Source: Lichtheimia corymbifera B2541 (Eukaryota > Mucoromycota > Mucoromycetes > Mucorales > Lichtheimiaceae). Taken from it: a stretch of 64,000 bases of DNA. Positions 1 through 11,013 of this stretch are shown here, one piece after another. Below the pieces are notes generated by a model. The model searched no databases. It was not told where the DNA came from and was given only the letters and a program-made list of their open reading frames with translations. The translations under genes were made by a program, and so were the position numbers. Location: positions 330,945 to 394,944 of the forward strand of contig JNEU01001006.1 of the NCBI GenBank assembly GCA_000697475.1, read 5' to 3'. How positions within the stretch are numbered: the stretch's first letter is position 1; each line of letters begins with the position of its first letter.

Positions 1-19
1 TGGATTGTTTATTGTGGCT

Positions 20-1345
20 ATGCCAACAGAAAAGTCGCAACAAGCTTCTCCTGCCATGGCACCATCACCTTCGTCAGCCTTGTTAGAGCTCAAGTCCCTT
101 GGTGATTTAAGCAATGCCAGTACACCTCTCTTATTTTCCGATAGTGTCACTACTACAACGGCTACTACGCTCTTGTCGTCACCATCCTCCCATTCATTCC
201 TGAACAACAACAACAACAAACTGGGCCGTCATCATGTGGATCTTAATATTGATCAACTGGCAAACGAGTTTCGTAGTATCAAGCTTAAACATCAACCTCA
301 ACCCTCCGTATCATCCAGACGTCAACAACAACAACAACAACAACAAATCGTGGCCAAGGAAGCATCCTCAAAGCACCCGCACTATCATCAGATAGGGAAA
401 GGAACCAAACCATACACGCTTTATTTCCGCATTGTGGATACCGATTATGTGAACTTGAGAGATCTTTCAGAAATGAGCATGCATCGATATCGTGGCAACA
501 GTGGTGGTAGTAGTCGCAGTAGACCTGGAACAGCAGCCAGTATTGGACGTCATCATCAACAACGAGGTGTAGCCCACAAACCATTTTTTACATACAGCAT
601 TCTATCCAATGTTGTTCATTGCCCTGCAGCCTCCATTTCGCATTCTTCGACGACAAAAGCAAAGAGTAGTAATACCACATGGCCTACCTGTTTCCATTTG
701 CGTGGACATCTGGTCGATATCCAAAACTGGTTGGATGACTTGCGGTTTCTGGAAGTGTCCCTGGTGATGAAAGATACTACTACCACGCCATCAGACGATC
801 ATGATGAGGATGACGATGATGACATGAGAGGAGATGACAACACCAACAAACGTTTGTTTAGTGACAGGATGACAGTGATGGGCATGGCACACATTCCATT
901 AAGCAATCTCGCCTTTTATCGAAATTCACGTGGACATTCGCATCATCATCATCATCATCATCAGCAACATTATTATCATGGCCGTGGCCACAACAAAGAT
1001 GCAACGTTTGTTGAACGCACATTCCCTGTACATGACCTCAATCATCATCGCTGGTGGGAACAGCAAGAAGGAGCACCCTCAAAACAAAACAAGACGATCG
1101 CTAAAATGACAGTACGATTGGGTCTTGTGAGTGGATGGTGGGCAGGTGAAGATGAAAAGGAGGAAGAAGATCAAGATAACAACAACAACAACAACAATGA
1201 CGATATCACCCATGATAAACATCATCATCGACGTAGTAGCAGCAACAACAACAAAACATTCATCAAACGACCTAGTACTGCACACGACTTGTTGGATTGG
1301 TTCAAAAAGAGAAAGGCTAAAATCCCATCATCATCTACATCCTAA
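20..1345 (+). CDS. C2-like domain protein resembling the Cep120 (DUF3668) family
   Basis: Single-exon ORF of 441 aa. The ATG at 20 is the first in frame, but the frame is open to the window edge, so an upstream exon cannot be excluded. The N-terminal ~130 residues are low complexity. A beta-rich module follows at about 135-385, with blocks such as YTLYFRIVDTDYVNL, FFTYSILSNVVHC, LEVSLVMKD, GMAHIPLSNLA and KMTVRLGLVSGW. This order (entry strand, FFxYSxLxN, LxVxL, a short polar strand before an insertion, then xVxLxL) reminds me of the second C2 domain of Cep120. His, Asp and Asn runs interrupt it at about 255-265, 305-315 and 380-400. Cep120 acts in centriole assembly, and Mucoromycota lack centrioles, so any role here would differ. 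An ordinary C2 protein is the alternative. The gene converges with the GATA factor gene. Confidence 0.5.
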   Translation: MPTEKSQQASPAMAPSPSSALLELKSLGDLSNASTPLLFSDSVTTTTATTLLSSPSSHSFLNNNNNKLGRHHVDLNIDQLANEFRSIKLKHQPQPSVSSRRQQQQQQQQIVAKEASSKHPHYHQIGKGTKPYTLYFRIVDTDYVNLRDLSEMSMHRYRGNSGGSSRSRPGTAASIGRHHQQRGVAHKPFFTYSILSNVVHCPAASISHSSTTKAKSSNTTWPTCFHLRGHLVDIQNWLDDLRFLEVSLVMKDTTTTPSDDHDEDDDDDMRGDDNTNKRLFSDRMTVMGMAHIPLSNLAFYRNSRGHSHHHHHHHQQHYYHGRGHNKDATFVERTFPVHDLNHHRWWEQQEGAPSKQNKTIAKMTVRLGLVSGWWAGEDEKEEEDQDNNNNNNNDDITHDKHHHRRSSSNNNKTFIKRPSTAHDLLDWFKKRKAKIPSSSTS

Positions 1346-1619
1346 AACAACAACAACACACCCCCAACCACCATCACACACACCTTCGTTTCATGTTGCA
1401 CAAACACACAGACACAATATCCCGCGATACATTAGTTGCACACCTGTAGTATACACCACGTACATATATTACCCACTCACTCATTCACTCACTACCTCGT
1501 TTTTTGATTCCTTATCCTTCCGACTTCTTGTACATTCGTTTCATCTAAAGGATTATATTCATTGCAAAATGGGTTTATTCAAAAGTGATATATATCGGTA
1601 CAGACAAAATGGGTGGGGG

Positions 1620-2966
1620 TTATAATGGAGTACTAGCTTGCTGCTGCTGCTGATGAGGATGTTGGAAACAAGAAGCCTCGGCATGACGTACTAGATCACG
1701 TAACTGAGGAGCAATTTGTTGTAAGGTATGCTGGGATGATGGTTGTCTACGTAAGCGAACAAGTCTATCTAGTGCGTCGTCAAAGTCGGACAATGATGAT
1801 GAGGAAGTAAGAGGCGGTAAAGAAATAGGTGGAAGAAGAGTGTTGTTGCTGTTGTTATGACTCGTGGTTGTCCCCACATCCACTTCGGCAGCAAGTAACA
1901 ACGATTCAATTCCATTTGAGGGTTGTGGTAATCTTGGTCGAGGAGCAACCAATGGCGGTGGTGGTGATGATACAGAGGATGAGGATGTCGTTGTTGCTGT
2001 TGTTGTGGTAGTAGTCATGAATGGTGTTGTTGATGTTGATGTGCCAGGTGATTGTCTTTTGGGAACAATGTAATCTTCAATGGGAGGTACTTCATCATGT
2101 TTGAAGGTTGATGGAGATGATGATGATGGGTTGTTGTTGCTGCTGCTCTTGGAAGGTGATTTGTTCTTTGGTTGCTTTCGCACGACGACTTGGCGATGAT
2201 GCTGATGCTTATCTTCTGCTGATCCTTCATCATCCAATTTTTCCTCTGGTGGTGAAGCAGATGCTGATGAAGATGTCTCGGCAACAACGACCCGTTTCCT
2301 CCGTTTAATCACACTACGCTTCATGCTAACCGGTCGATGCATTCCATGTAACTTGTAATAGAGTCCACACGCATTGCAGATAGTGTTCCCCGATTCATCT
2401 CGCCGCCATAAAGGTGTGGTTGTTGTTCGACAATTGGCACATATCAATGCTTGACGATTCACTTGGTGTTGGTTGAATGCCGGACATCCAGCACATGATT
2501 CACTGCCTCCACTGCCATTACATTGCCCTCCACCAGGACATGTTCCACTCTCGGGTCCACTTCCACAATCATGTAACGTATTCATGGTTGCTAAGTTACT
2601 GCCTTTGTCCATCTCTTTGGGGCGTTGATGTGTGTTACGTTTGAGGGTGGGTGGTCGAAACTGGTTGCGAGCTTTAAAGTATAAACCACAAGCATTACAA
2701 ATGGTATCGCCATTAGGTGCTCGTCGCCATAAAGGTGTCGTCGTGGTCCCACAATTGGCACATTGCGTTGCGGACACTTCGTGCATTTCTTTGCGTTGTT
2801 TGGCATGCGACTTGTCTTCGGAAATCGAGGATTTGCGTTTGGGCTGTTGTTGTTGTTGTTGTTGTTGCTTTGATGCTGGCGATGAGAGAGGACTTGTCGT
2901 GGTCGTAGGAGGGTCCATTGGGTGAGAGGAAAAGGAAAGAGAATTTGATGCACTGAGAGTATCCAT
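1620..2966 (-). CDS. sreA: SREA/URBS1-type GATA repressor of iron uptake
   Basis: Intronless, 448 aa. It has two GATA zinc fingers with CxxC-x17-CxxC spacing (Cys 69/72/90/93 and 176/179/197/200), both containing TTTTPLWRR. Between them lies a cysteine-rich stretch (Cys 134, 143, 149, 158, 161) ending in CAGCPAF. Two fingers flanking this cysteine-rich element are diagnostic of the fungal iron-sensing GATA factors SREA, SRE, Sfu1 and URBS1, which repress siderophore synthesis and iron uptake when iron is sufficient; the central cysteines are implicated in iron sensing. A basic tail ([10 protein letters not shown]) follows finger 2, then a Ser/Pro/Thr-rich region. The start is the first ATG; the upstream DNA carries candidate sites for the same factor family. 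The orthologue-level call is secure; the direct targets are not shown here. Confidence 0.93.
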   Translation of the reverse strand: MDTLSASNSLSFSSHPMDPPTTTTSPLSSPASKQQQQQQQQPKRKSSISEDKSHAKQRKEMHEVSATQCANCGTTTTPLWRRAPNGDTICNACGLYFKARNQFRPPTLKRNTHQRPKEMDKGSNLATMNTLHDCGSGPESGTCPGGGQCNGSGGSESCAGCPAFNQHQVNRQALICANCRTTTTPLWRRDESGNTICNACGLYYKLHGMHRPVSMKRSVIKRRKRVVVAETSSSASASPPEEKLDDEGSAEDKHQHHRQVVVRKQPKNKSPSKSSSNNNPSSSSPSTFKHDEVPPIEDYIVPKRQSPGTSTSTTPFMTTTTTTATTTSSSSVSSPPPPLVAPRPRLPQPSNGIESLLLAAEVDVGTTTSHNNSNNTLLPPISLPPLTSSSSLSDFDDALDRLVRLRRQPSSQHTLQQIAPQLRDLVRHAEASCFQHPHQQQQQASTPL

Positions 2967-3040
2967 GGTTAATAAGCCATAAGGAAAGATAATGAAAAGA
3001 AAGAAAAGATGAATAAGAATGGAGATTAGGGATGAAATTG

Positions 3041-3394
3041 ATCTGATTGTATATCCGTACTATAGCTGATAAAGCTGAGCCTGTTCGCGGAAACTCGGAG
3101 AACCTACCGGTTTGTCCAATGTCTCATTTATAAGATGCTTGCTCATTTTCTATGATGCTTTCATCATAATACGTACGTACAAATTGTTTGTATATAAATG
3201 TAGGCGTCCATGTGAGTAGAACAACTTGTTATCAGATATACTGGAAAGATCATCTCACACCATCATCACCAACCCCCCCGTTTCCCCCTCTAATGCCACA
3301 CCTATTTTGGCGACCTTGGCACGTTGAGCCCTCCTTGGCATGATATCCCGGTTGAAACGGTAAGAATATCCCCCGATTGCCGTTAATCTGATAA
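3041..3394. promoter_or_regulatory. Cluster of ATCWGATAA-type GATA sites upstream of the sreA-like gene
   Basis: Two exact matches to ATCWGATAA, the extended site known for fungal iron GATA factors, lie upstream of the start at 2966: TTATCAGAT (reverse orientation) at 3229-3237 and ATCTGATAA at 3386-3394. Near matches are AGCTGATAA at 3064-3072 (8 of 9) and ATCTGATTG at 3041-3049 (7 of 9). The arrangement suggests autoregulation, but binding is an inference. Confidence 0.5.
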
Positions 3395-4150
3395 AGAGTA
3401 TTGCTACATCCAACAAATAAAACATGATCATCATCAAAGCTGTAAACATGGCTCATACTCTGCAAACATTGACACATCCAATGATGATGATGATGATGTA
3501 CCGGTAACACCACCAATAAAGCCCTACTTGGCTGAGAATTATCAAGTATGGATCGAAGAAAAGAGTCATCTTTTCAAAATAGGTGTATGGGTAGAACCCT
3601 GGGTCGATTACGATGATTTCATCTCATGCAATCGTCGCTTGTTCTTTAAGAGGCCTTTTTCCCAATCCATCTATTGCGCATCAAATCCATCGCTTTGGAA
3701 TTCCCAATTTACAGTCTAGTGCCATCCACGCAATATAAAGGCTTCACAATCCCCTAAACCTTTATACAAAAACTACCATGCTACTGTTCCTAGTTAAAAG
3801 TAGCCAAAAACCAACTCCCTATGTATGTAATGGTTGTGCTTATCCCATTCTGAACCAAGGAACCCATACGCTTTTTTATGCCTTATAAAGGAGATAATGT
3901 TATACACCCAACACAGATAATTCACACGATTGATGCTTTCAGTGATTTGTGGTACGCGAGAATGACAGTCAGCATGGCGATATGGTATAGCAAACCCTTT
4001 CAACCAAGATATCAAAGAACCCAGCATGTGTTGTAAACAGCATCCTTGTTGCTGCATAATAATGGATTTTATTGGACAACCATTAATAATAGGCGGAGTG
4101 CAACGGGATTGCCTAGCAACATCAGCAACAGCCTTTGCAAGAAGTTTCAA
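3250..4150 (-). other. Unresolved minus-strand coding-like stretch, possibly a decayed gene
   Basis: Three minus-strand open segments follow one another at 4150-3794, about 3640-3530 and 3516-3250. The last contains HVYSFDDDHVLFVGCSNTLY, which reads like a beta-propeller blade, and the first contains RVNYLCWVYNIISFI. I could not join them with canonical introns into one frame, there are stops between them, and the distal end overlaps sequence just upstream of the disulfide isomerase gene. No family is recognised. It may be a degenerate gene or chance ORFs. It also overlaps one of the GATA sites upstream of the sreA-like gene. Confidence 0.2.
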
Positions 4151-4246
4151 AATGTGTGGGGTGTGTGTGAAACCATAAAAAGATGGTATTATTTTCCATT
4201 TGGTACCACTGCCGCTCTTTTCTTCCGGGTGTTGTATAATTTCTCG

Positions 4247-5882
4247 ATGGGATTATTCAGTAGTCTATTTCGTGCATTGGTCTTTCTATGCCTCGGTTTA
4301 CTGGCGTATGATTATTACTATCAAGGCGGTGAACATGCAACCAACCTCATCGACACTATCCGCGATCGCGACAGCTTGGAACAAGTTTGGCGTGACATTC
4401 CCCTCCATAGAGAGAAGTTGGTGAACCATGCCAATGCCGCTTGGATCGAGATCAAGACAGCCCGGTCTCCTCAAGAGCTGATTCAAAAGTTCATGTACAA
4501 GAACCGTGGCATTCCCAAGGACGGTGATGTGTATATCTTATCGCACTACACTTTTGACAAGGTGGTGGATGGCTCACAGCCTGTGCTCGTCAAGTTTTAT
4601 GCACCTTGGTGTACGCATTGCAAAAATCTCGCACCTGACTATCAACGCGTGGCGGAGGCATACAAGGGCTCAGGTGTTATGATCGCTGAAGTGAACTCTC
4701 AAAAGGAAGGCTCATTGACAAGGAATTATGGTGTCAAAATGTATCCTACACTCTTGTGGTTTCCCAAAGGTGTGAGCAGCACTGATAATGGTCTCGCTGA
4801 AGTCTATGCTGGAGCACGTGATTTTGATGCCATTACCCGCTTCATTCAACAAAAATCAGGTTGGTATAATAATACTACTACATAGGATCGAGAGAAAAGA
4901 GGTATTCACTGCTACTATCATACAGGCATTCCTCCAAAGGCTACCAGTGGCAGCCATCGCGTTGTCGAATTGAACGCAGGAAACTTTGAGCGAAATGTCC
5001 ATCAGCCAACAACGCATGTCCTAGTTGAATTCTACAAGCCCGGTTGTCAAAGTTGCGAGGATCTTGGTAATTTGTTATTGTCGGAGGGGATAACTGCTAC
5101 TTTTGGTTTAACATCATTTATGCAGCTCCCGTTTACGAAAAGGTCGCTCAAGCATTTGCCAATGAACCATCCGTAAGTGTGTGCTGATGCTCGGCTCATG
5201 ATGCATGATTTACTGAAACATATTCTTCCAGTGCAAGTTTGCCAAGATCAATGTGCAACGAGAACGAGGCATTGCTGAAAAGTATATTGTGGCCGAGTTT
5301 CCATCGCTTGAATTCTTTGCAGCCGGCAAGCAAGATCCTTCAAAGTATGATGGTCCTTATACGGAGGCTGCTTTAATCAAGTACTTGAACAAGCAATGCG
5401 GCACAAATCGTATGCCAACTGGTGAATTAGGCAAAACGGCAAGTGATGGGATAGCTAAATACAACATGGGATCTAATCCATCATGCATAGGCTGGCCGTG
5501 TTCCTGAATTGGATCAGCTCGCTCGCAAGTTTGTTGAAGCTGCGGATGATACTACACGTGATCAAATCCGAAAGCAAGCTGGTGCTATCTCTGACAGACT
5601 CGTCGACAATCGGTAAGTTGTTTAACCGGTTGCTGAGGCTATCAAGGGGACTCATCCATGCATCCATTTTCCAGACATGCTCAATTTTATGCCAATGTCA
5701 TGGACAAGATTCGTTCCAACGGTGATCAATTCATAAGCAGTGAGACTGAGCGTTTGCAAAAGGCGGTCAAGAGCAGCGAGAATATCCTGTCATCTGAAGT
5801 AGTCGACGAGTTTGCCATACGCCGTAATATCCTTTCAGTGTTCGACGAGAGCAACAAGCAAAAGAAAAGCAACAACCCATAA
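4247..5882 (+). CDS. Membrane-anchored protein disulfide isomerase with two thioredoxin domains and an ERp29-like C-terminus
   Basis: Six exons (4247-4859, 4926-5066, 5126-5172, 5232-5438, 5491-5612, 5675-5882) encode 445 aa. The start is the Met directly before a hydrophobic segment (residues ~5-22), read as a signal peptide or anchor; upstream in-frame Mets lack this context. Thioredoxin domain 1 has FYAPWCTHC (active site CTHC, near residue 120). Domain 2 has FYKPGCQSC (CQSC). A helical ERp29-like domain (AGRVPELDQLARKF...) ends the protein. The C-terminus KKSNNP is not a classical HDEL, so ER retention would depend on the N-terminal anchor. The role is oxidative folding in the ER. Intron 4 (5439-5490, 52 bp) has a GC donor (ACG|GCAAGT), required to restore the ERp29-like frame. 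Intron 1 uses the weak donor GTTGGT. Confidence 0.87.
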
Positions 5883-6207
5883 TAGTCCCCTTGCTCGTAT
5901 ATGATTATTCAAATGTAACATAAAAAATATGTATTAATGAGATTGGAAATGGGAAATGGGTGTGTGTGTATGTATTCGGGGGGTCGGCATGCAGGTGGGA
6001 CAAGCTTTCAAAATAAGGTAGGTACAGCAGCCTTGCTTCTTTTTTTTTTCCAACTCCAGTACCTGGTGCTGTCTTTCTTTCTTTCTTTCACCTGAATACC
6101 GCGTCCTTTTTATTTCGTACGTCTACTTCACCACGTAAACCACATTCATCCATGTATAAAACGACCCAATGCGCTGATATATAGACATCAACACTGCAGA
6201 CTATACC
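5883..6207. other. Intergenic region between two plus-strand genes
   Basis: Contains a T-tract and (CTTT)n near 6037-6090 and a TATATA element near 6177, about 30 bp before the next ATG, which could serve as core promoter for the HET gene. No ORF or RNA gene seen. Confidence 0.4.
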
Positions 6208-7783
6208 ATGCAAGTGGAATATGGAGAGGAGTTTGAGGAAACATCGGATACCAGTAATAGCATGGCACTACCACCACATCGACAAGCGAGCGACGATACC
6301 ATCGTGCGTCAATCCTCATGGAGGATCGTGTTCCAAGAGATACAGCAACATGTTATGCAAACGATAACCAACAATAAGCAGCTGCTCTTTGGCAAAGTAT
6401 CAAATCCTCAGGAACAACGACGAACAACGACATCCAATATTTCGGAAAAGAATTCAACAGCAACGACTAGCCGCAATCAGCGCCAGCTACAGAGAAGGCA
6501 GCTTTACAGTCATCCAGATTTTCGGGTACTTTACGTTCCCGCTGACACCAAAGACATCATGAGAATTGTGCAACCTTCAAAAGATCCTGAGCATCAGCAG
6601 CGTCTCGAAGCCTGTGGATATTATGCATTATCGCATTTATGGGGTGATGTACAAAATGGGCCATTATGGGATGTCTGCGACTTGATTGTGGATGAACATG
6701 GCAACCCTGCTCAACCCGTGCCCATGCGACTCGAAAAGCGTGAGACTTTATTGGCGTTGCTTAAGCCGGGGAGTTACTGGTGGATCGACGTGTTGTGTGC
6801 TCGAACGGATACACCGCTTATGATTATGGGAGATGTATATGAATGGTGCAAATGGTGCTTTGCGTTAATTGATGTATCACCGGCGATCAGCGGCGATCAG
6901 CAGATCAATGCCAAATGGCTAACATTGTCAATCGTGATCACAAACACGTTGCGAGCGTATAGACATGCAATCAGACATAACGACATTGATCAATTCGAGT
7001 ATTACTGTACCACGCCGACAGGAGAAGAGGACGTTGGGAAGCCTTTACGTTTAAAACAAGTAGGGATACAATATCAGGATGAGCTATATGCGGCTGCACA
7101 ATTCTTTGATTGCTTCTGGTTCACTCGTGTGTGGACATGGCAAGAATTTCTTTTACCAGAAAGATTTACGGCCATTGATGAGCGATGTGACACAGTAAGA
7201 TATCATGCGTCGACATTTGTGTACCTTGATCAAATTATCTGGGGCTTACAAAAGATATGTAAGTCTACTACTACATGTACACTCTCCAAACAGGGAATCC
7301 AACTTTGCAAATCTACATACTACTTTTTTAGATAACATGATTGAAAGTGAACCCATCTTGAAGGAAGAATATCAAGGAGGCATCACTGAAACCATTTCAA
7401 AAAGTTATACCCGATTCCGTCATATCATTGAACAAATGCGAACTATAAAGGTGGATTTGCAGCTATGGAAGAACACCAAAGCCAGATTAATCGGTTTGAA
7501 AAGCGTGCTTGATAATCTAGCTGGCTCTCCTCGAACATGCACAAATCCCGTGGATTATGTCTATGGAGTGCTTGGTCTACTTGCAATCGATGTTCCCAGA
7601 ATGGATGATCCGCATGCTGTCTGGTCCACGTTTCTTTCTGTGCTCGGTGAGCGTTTGCAAAGTGTCGAGAAAAATGATCCAGACTTTTTCGCATCCATTT
7701 CTGAGACCGCTCATTCATTTGACTTGAGCAAAGCAAGCAACTTGGGACATGTCTACCATGGTTTGGTCATATTCACAAGGTAA
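6208..7783 (+). CDS. HET (heterokaryon incompatibility) domain protein
   Basis: Two exons (6208-7258, 7332-7783) encode 500 aa. The 73-bp intron joins QKI to NMIESEP. After a ~100-residue Gln/Thr-rich leader the HET signatures appear in order: YYALSHLWGD (~140), YWWIDVLCAR followed by MGDVYEWCKWCFALID (~190-220), and FWFTRVWTWQEFLLPE (~305-320). They match the ALSYxWG, WIDxLCINQ...IYxxA and W..RxWTxQE blocks of the family. In Ascomycota HET proteins mediate non-self recognition and cell death; the function in Mucoromycota is unknown. No NACHT or other effector domain is attached. Position 2 of the second block reads CARTD where CINQ is usual. It converges with the CobW gene 118 bp away. Confidence 0.82.
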
Positions 7784-7901
7784 ATCACACATTAAAAATG
7801 GATACAATGGACTAAGTTTAGCATATATTATAAAAGGAAGTCTTCAAAACATACAAGGACTGGAACACAATAATATTTCTAGCGAACCACACGATGACTA
7901 T

Positions 7902-9161
7902 TTATTCTGTAACACAGCGATCGAGTTCCTGCTGAAGCCTATCACCATGTTGTTTCATATCTTTGCCAATAAACGTCAATCTACTATCTCTGGGTTCATC
8001 TTGTTTCCATTCACTATGCTCGGTCAAGGTCACATGCTCATCCACGCCCTGAAGGATCAACTTTTTGTTGCTTTCTTTGACTGCCAACACGCCCTTGATG
8101 CGATAAAGCGTATCGTGTAGCTCACGTGCTTCCTTCCGTACAAAGTCGAGCACCTTCTCCTTGTCAACAGGGCCATCAACTAGCATCATGGTTTGTTCTA
8201 CCGATGGATCATGCTGCTTCACATTCTTTGAAACCGAGTCCTCCTCGCTTTTGATATCCTTTCTGAGACCAAATAATGATTCGATGGAGGGCACTTTAGC
8301 AAAGCGAGTGGTGATAATCTTGGCGTGTGGATTCTTTTCAAGAATGAATTGTTCCAAGGAGTGTACTTGATCCTGGGTGACCAAATCGAGTTTGTTGACA
8401 ATGACGACATCGCATGTCTCAATTTGGGCAAGAGGTTCATTCTTAAACTTGTCGTCGTTTTGAGCGCTGCTTTTGAGACGTGCGAAATAATGCTTTGCAT
8501 CCACAATGGTGACGATGCCATCCACGAAAAAGTGTTGCACAATATCGTCATTCCCTTTTCCATCTGCACCTTGTTGGATCATGTGAAGGATGGGAGCTGG
8601 GTCAGCGAGTCCTGAAAACGGAAAGATTATTAAAAACATGACGTGGTCATTATGCTCCCGTGCCAACCACGCGAGCACACTCATGATGATGACGAGTATT
8701 ACCAGTGGTTTCCAAGATGATATGATCAATTGGCTCGTTCGTCGTTTCATTTTGCTGAATAATCTCCAAAAGTGTATTGATAAGCTCCCCACTGGATGAA
8801 CAGCATACGCATCCCCTAATACCATCGTCAGCTTGACTTGACTTGACTTTAACTATCCAACAACCTTCCCAACCCCCATCATCATACCAACCAAACTCAT
8901 AAAGGCTCTTTATCTCTTGTGTCTTGTCTTGGTGGATAATCTCATTCTCCTACACCATGGACTAGATGAGATGACACATACATAATAGCCATTTGTCATA
9001 ATAAAGCGTACAATACCAAATGCTGCAGCGAATTCGTTTTCAATGACGGCGATGCGTTTTGGGATATTGGCTGACTTGATAGAGTCGAGTATTCTGTTGA
9101 GAAGCGTAGTTTTCCCAGCACCAAGGAAACCTGTGAGAACTGTAACAGGGATACGAGGCAT
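7902..9161 (-). CDS. ZNG1/CobW-family zinc chaperone GTPase
   Basis: Four exons (9161-9012, 8949-8888, 8815-8703, 8611-7902) give 344 aa. Exon 1 opens with [19 protein letters not shown] (Walker A) and IAVIENEF. Exon 3 carries GCVCC, the CxCC metal-binding motif, and ends in LETTG, completed by LADPAP (Walker B region) in exon 4. VNKLD is the guanine-specificity motif. The C-terminal CobW_C domain contains RIKGVLAV...LILQGVD. ZNG1-type proteins hydrolyse GTP to deliver zinc to client metalloproteins such as methionine aminopeptidase. The start is the Met of MPRIP, the first ATG before the domain. The gene diverges from the small gene at 9566, sharing a ~400 bp promoter region. Confidence 0.9.
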
Positions 9162-9565
9162 GATAAAAGGAAAAAGTCCGTGCGTGGCGTGTTTTTCGCT
9201 CACACGCTCATCAACACACTATAACCTCAGTCAATGCATGAACCAACGCCAAACAACACTCCGCTTCTTTTGCACGGGGTGGTGGTGATGATGGGGGAAA
9301 TAAAGACAACTTGGGCCTTAGGTCATGCGGCTCTTAGACACCCACAATAATACACACGAGTTAAAAACAAGAGCATCCCCACCGTGGCTGGCTGGTTGAT
9401 AACTTGCTTTTCTTTCTCCCCTCTTCTCTCCCCCCTTTTCTTTCCTCTTTCTCTCTTTCACATTAACGCGATTATATCCTTTTTCTTCTTTTTTATTATA
9501 TTACTGCTATCCTCCCCTTCACTCATTGCACGCATTATCTTTTCTATACGCGCTTTCCTTTTTCA
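9162..9565. other. Divergent promoter region
   Basis: Lies between the CobW gene (minus) and the gene at 9566 (plus). It holds a long pyrimidine-rich run (about 9405-9500), typical of promoter and 5' UTR sequence in these fungi. No further gene seen. Confidence 0.4.
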
Positions 9566-10279
9566 ATGTCTCAACAACAACAACAACAACCGAATTGCCC
9601 TCCAAATGTGGCCGAGGTATGTGTGATAGATAGATTTTCTCTGTTATAAACGCGTAGTGTATTTACAGTTCCTTTCACACACGTCGTGTAGATGATATAT
9701 CGTCTAAAGACAAGACTTGCACTTGCCGACTTTAAACGCAAGCATGGATACGAGAAATATGACTTTCTCAGCCTCGAATGGGGCCTGTTACACCATAGCC
9801 ACATGCAGCAACAGCATTATCATCATCATCATCATCATCCACACATTCAGCAAAAGCTAAAGTCGGCTTTTACGTTGGTTACCGCCGCAGCAGCATCACC
9901 GGCATCAGCCCGATACTACAACAAGAATGGTGCCAAGGGAAATGACCGCAGCAATAACACTACCCGACGATACTATTATTACGGACACAGCCATGGTATT
10001 CCTAAAATGAGCCATTCTAGTGCGTCTATAAAGAAACGGGCGGCATTATCAAGGACAATGACGCGTAGTTCGCCATTATTATATCCATTATCCGCCAAAC
10101 GAAGCACTTCACCATCCCCGACACCCACCACAACATCATCCACCGCAGCTGTACCCAGACGATGTGCATCATCATCACCATTAAGTAAGAGTTACACTGT
10201 TGACGATCCGGTCTTTTCCTCGGATGAAGAAGATGCAGCCAATTTGTTGGTCATGTTGCAACGACAACAACACGCATGA
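9566..10279 (+). CDS. Small fungal protein with a Whi5/Nrm1-like motif (tentative)
   Basis: Two exons (9566-9616, 9692-10279) give 212 aa. Exon 1 is only MSQQQQQQPNCPPNVAE. Exon 2 starts with MIYRLKTRLALADFKRKHGY, the only conserved-looking block. Its pattern (RLxxRLxxAxxKxxxG) resembles the GTB motif of Whi5/Nrm1 G1/S repressors, which bind SBF/MBF. The rest is low complexity: a His run near 70-77, basic Ser/Thr-Pro sites (SPSPTP) and a final acidic patch FSSDEEDAANLL. Disorder with many S/T-P sites fits a CDK-regulated inhibitor, but this is inference from a short motif. The 75-bp intron has GTATGT and TGTAG ends. Confidence 0.6.
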
Positions 10280-11013
10280 TCAACACCATATACAACGATT
10301 GCTATCATGATCCCCTTTTTACTTTTTCTTTTTTCTACTCCTAATCCATCTACAATGTCTCTCTCTCTCTCTCTCCTCAATCACCCTTTCTCCTTTTATC
10401 CCTTACCCCTGATTCCTTTTTGGCCTATTGCCGAGGGTATTTCTTTTGTTCACTGTTGTAAGTATATATTTGTTTTCTCTCTCTCTCACTTTCTTTATCA
10501 TTCATTCCATCGCACACACCCATTTCCTCCTCACGTTATTTGTGTTTTTTTGTTTTTTGCTTCCTGCACGCACATACATATACTTCAACAGCATTTTCAA
10601 TACACCATTCATCATTTATGATACTACAATACAACATAACTCTTTTCAACGAATCTGACTTTATCGGGTCTCGAGAATAATAATGCGTAATTTACTCAGC
10701 TGCATTGCACGTGGTCATGTAAATAATAGTTGCACCACACAACACACGCACGCGCATGGTCGATCCTTTAATCCGCACCACTAGCTGGGTTTGTTTCCTG
10801 TTTTTGGTTTTCTATACTCAGCTTGTTCATGCATGATGATGTATATAAAAATATCCACATTCGGCTTTATTATGCATAGGTATAATAACTAAGAGAATGT
10901 GCGTTTGAAAAAAAGCTATTTAAACATTGGGAAGGGAATATCGGTTCAAAATGGAAAACCAAAAAAGTATTTACAAAAGCAACAAGGAATATGATCAGGG
11001 AAAGGAAGGGGGA
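10280..11013. other. Convergent intergenic region, pyrimidine-rich
   Basis: Between two converging genes. Contains (CT)n near 10357-10377 and 10479-10492 and other T/C-rich stretches; the ORFs here are simple-sequence artefacts. Presumably 3' UTRs. No RNA gene seen. Confidence 0.4.
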
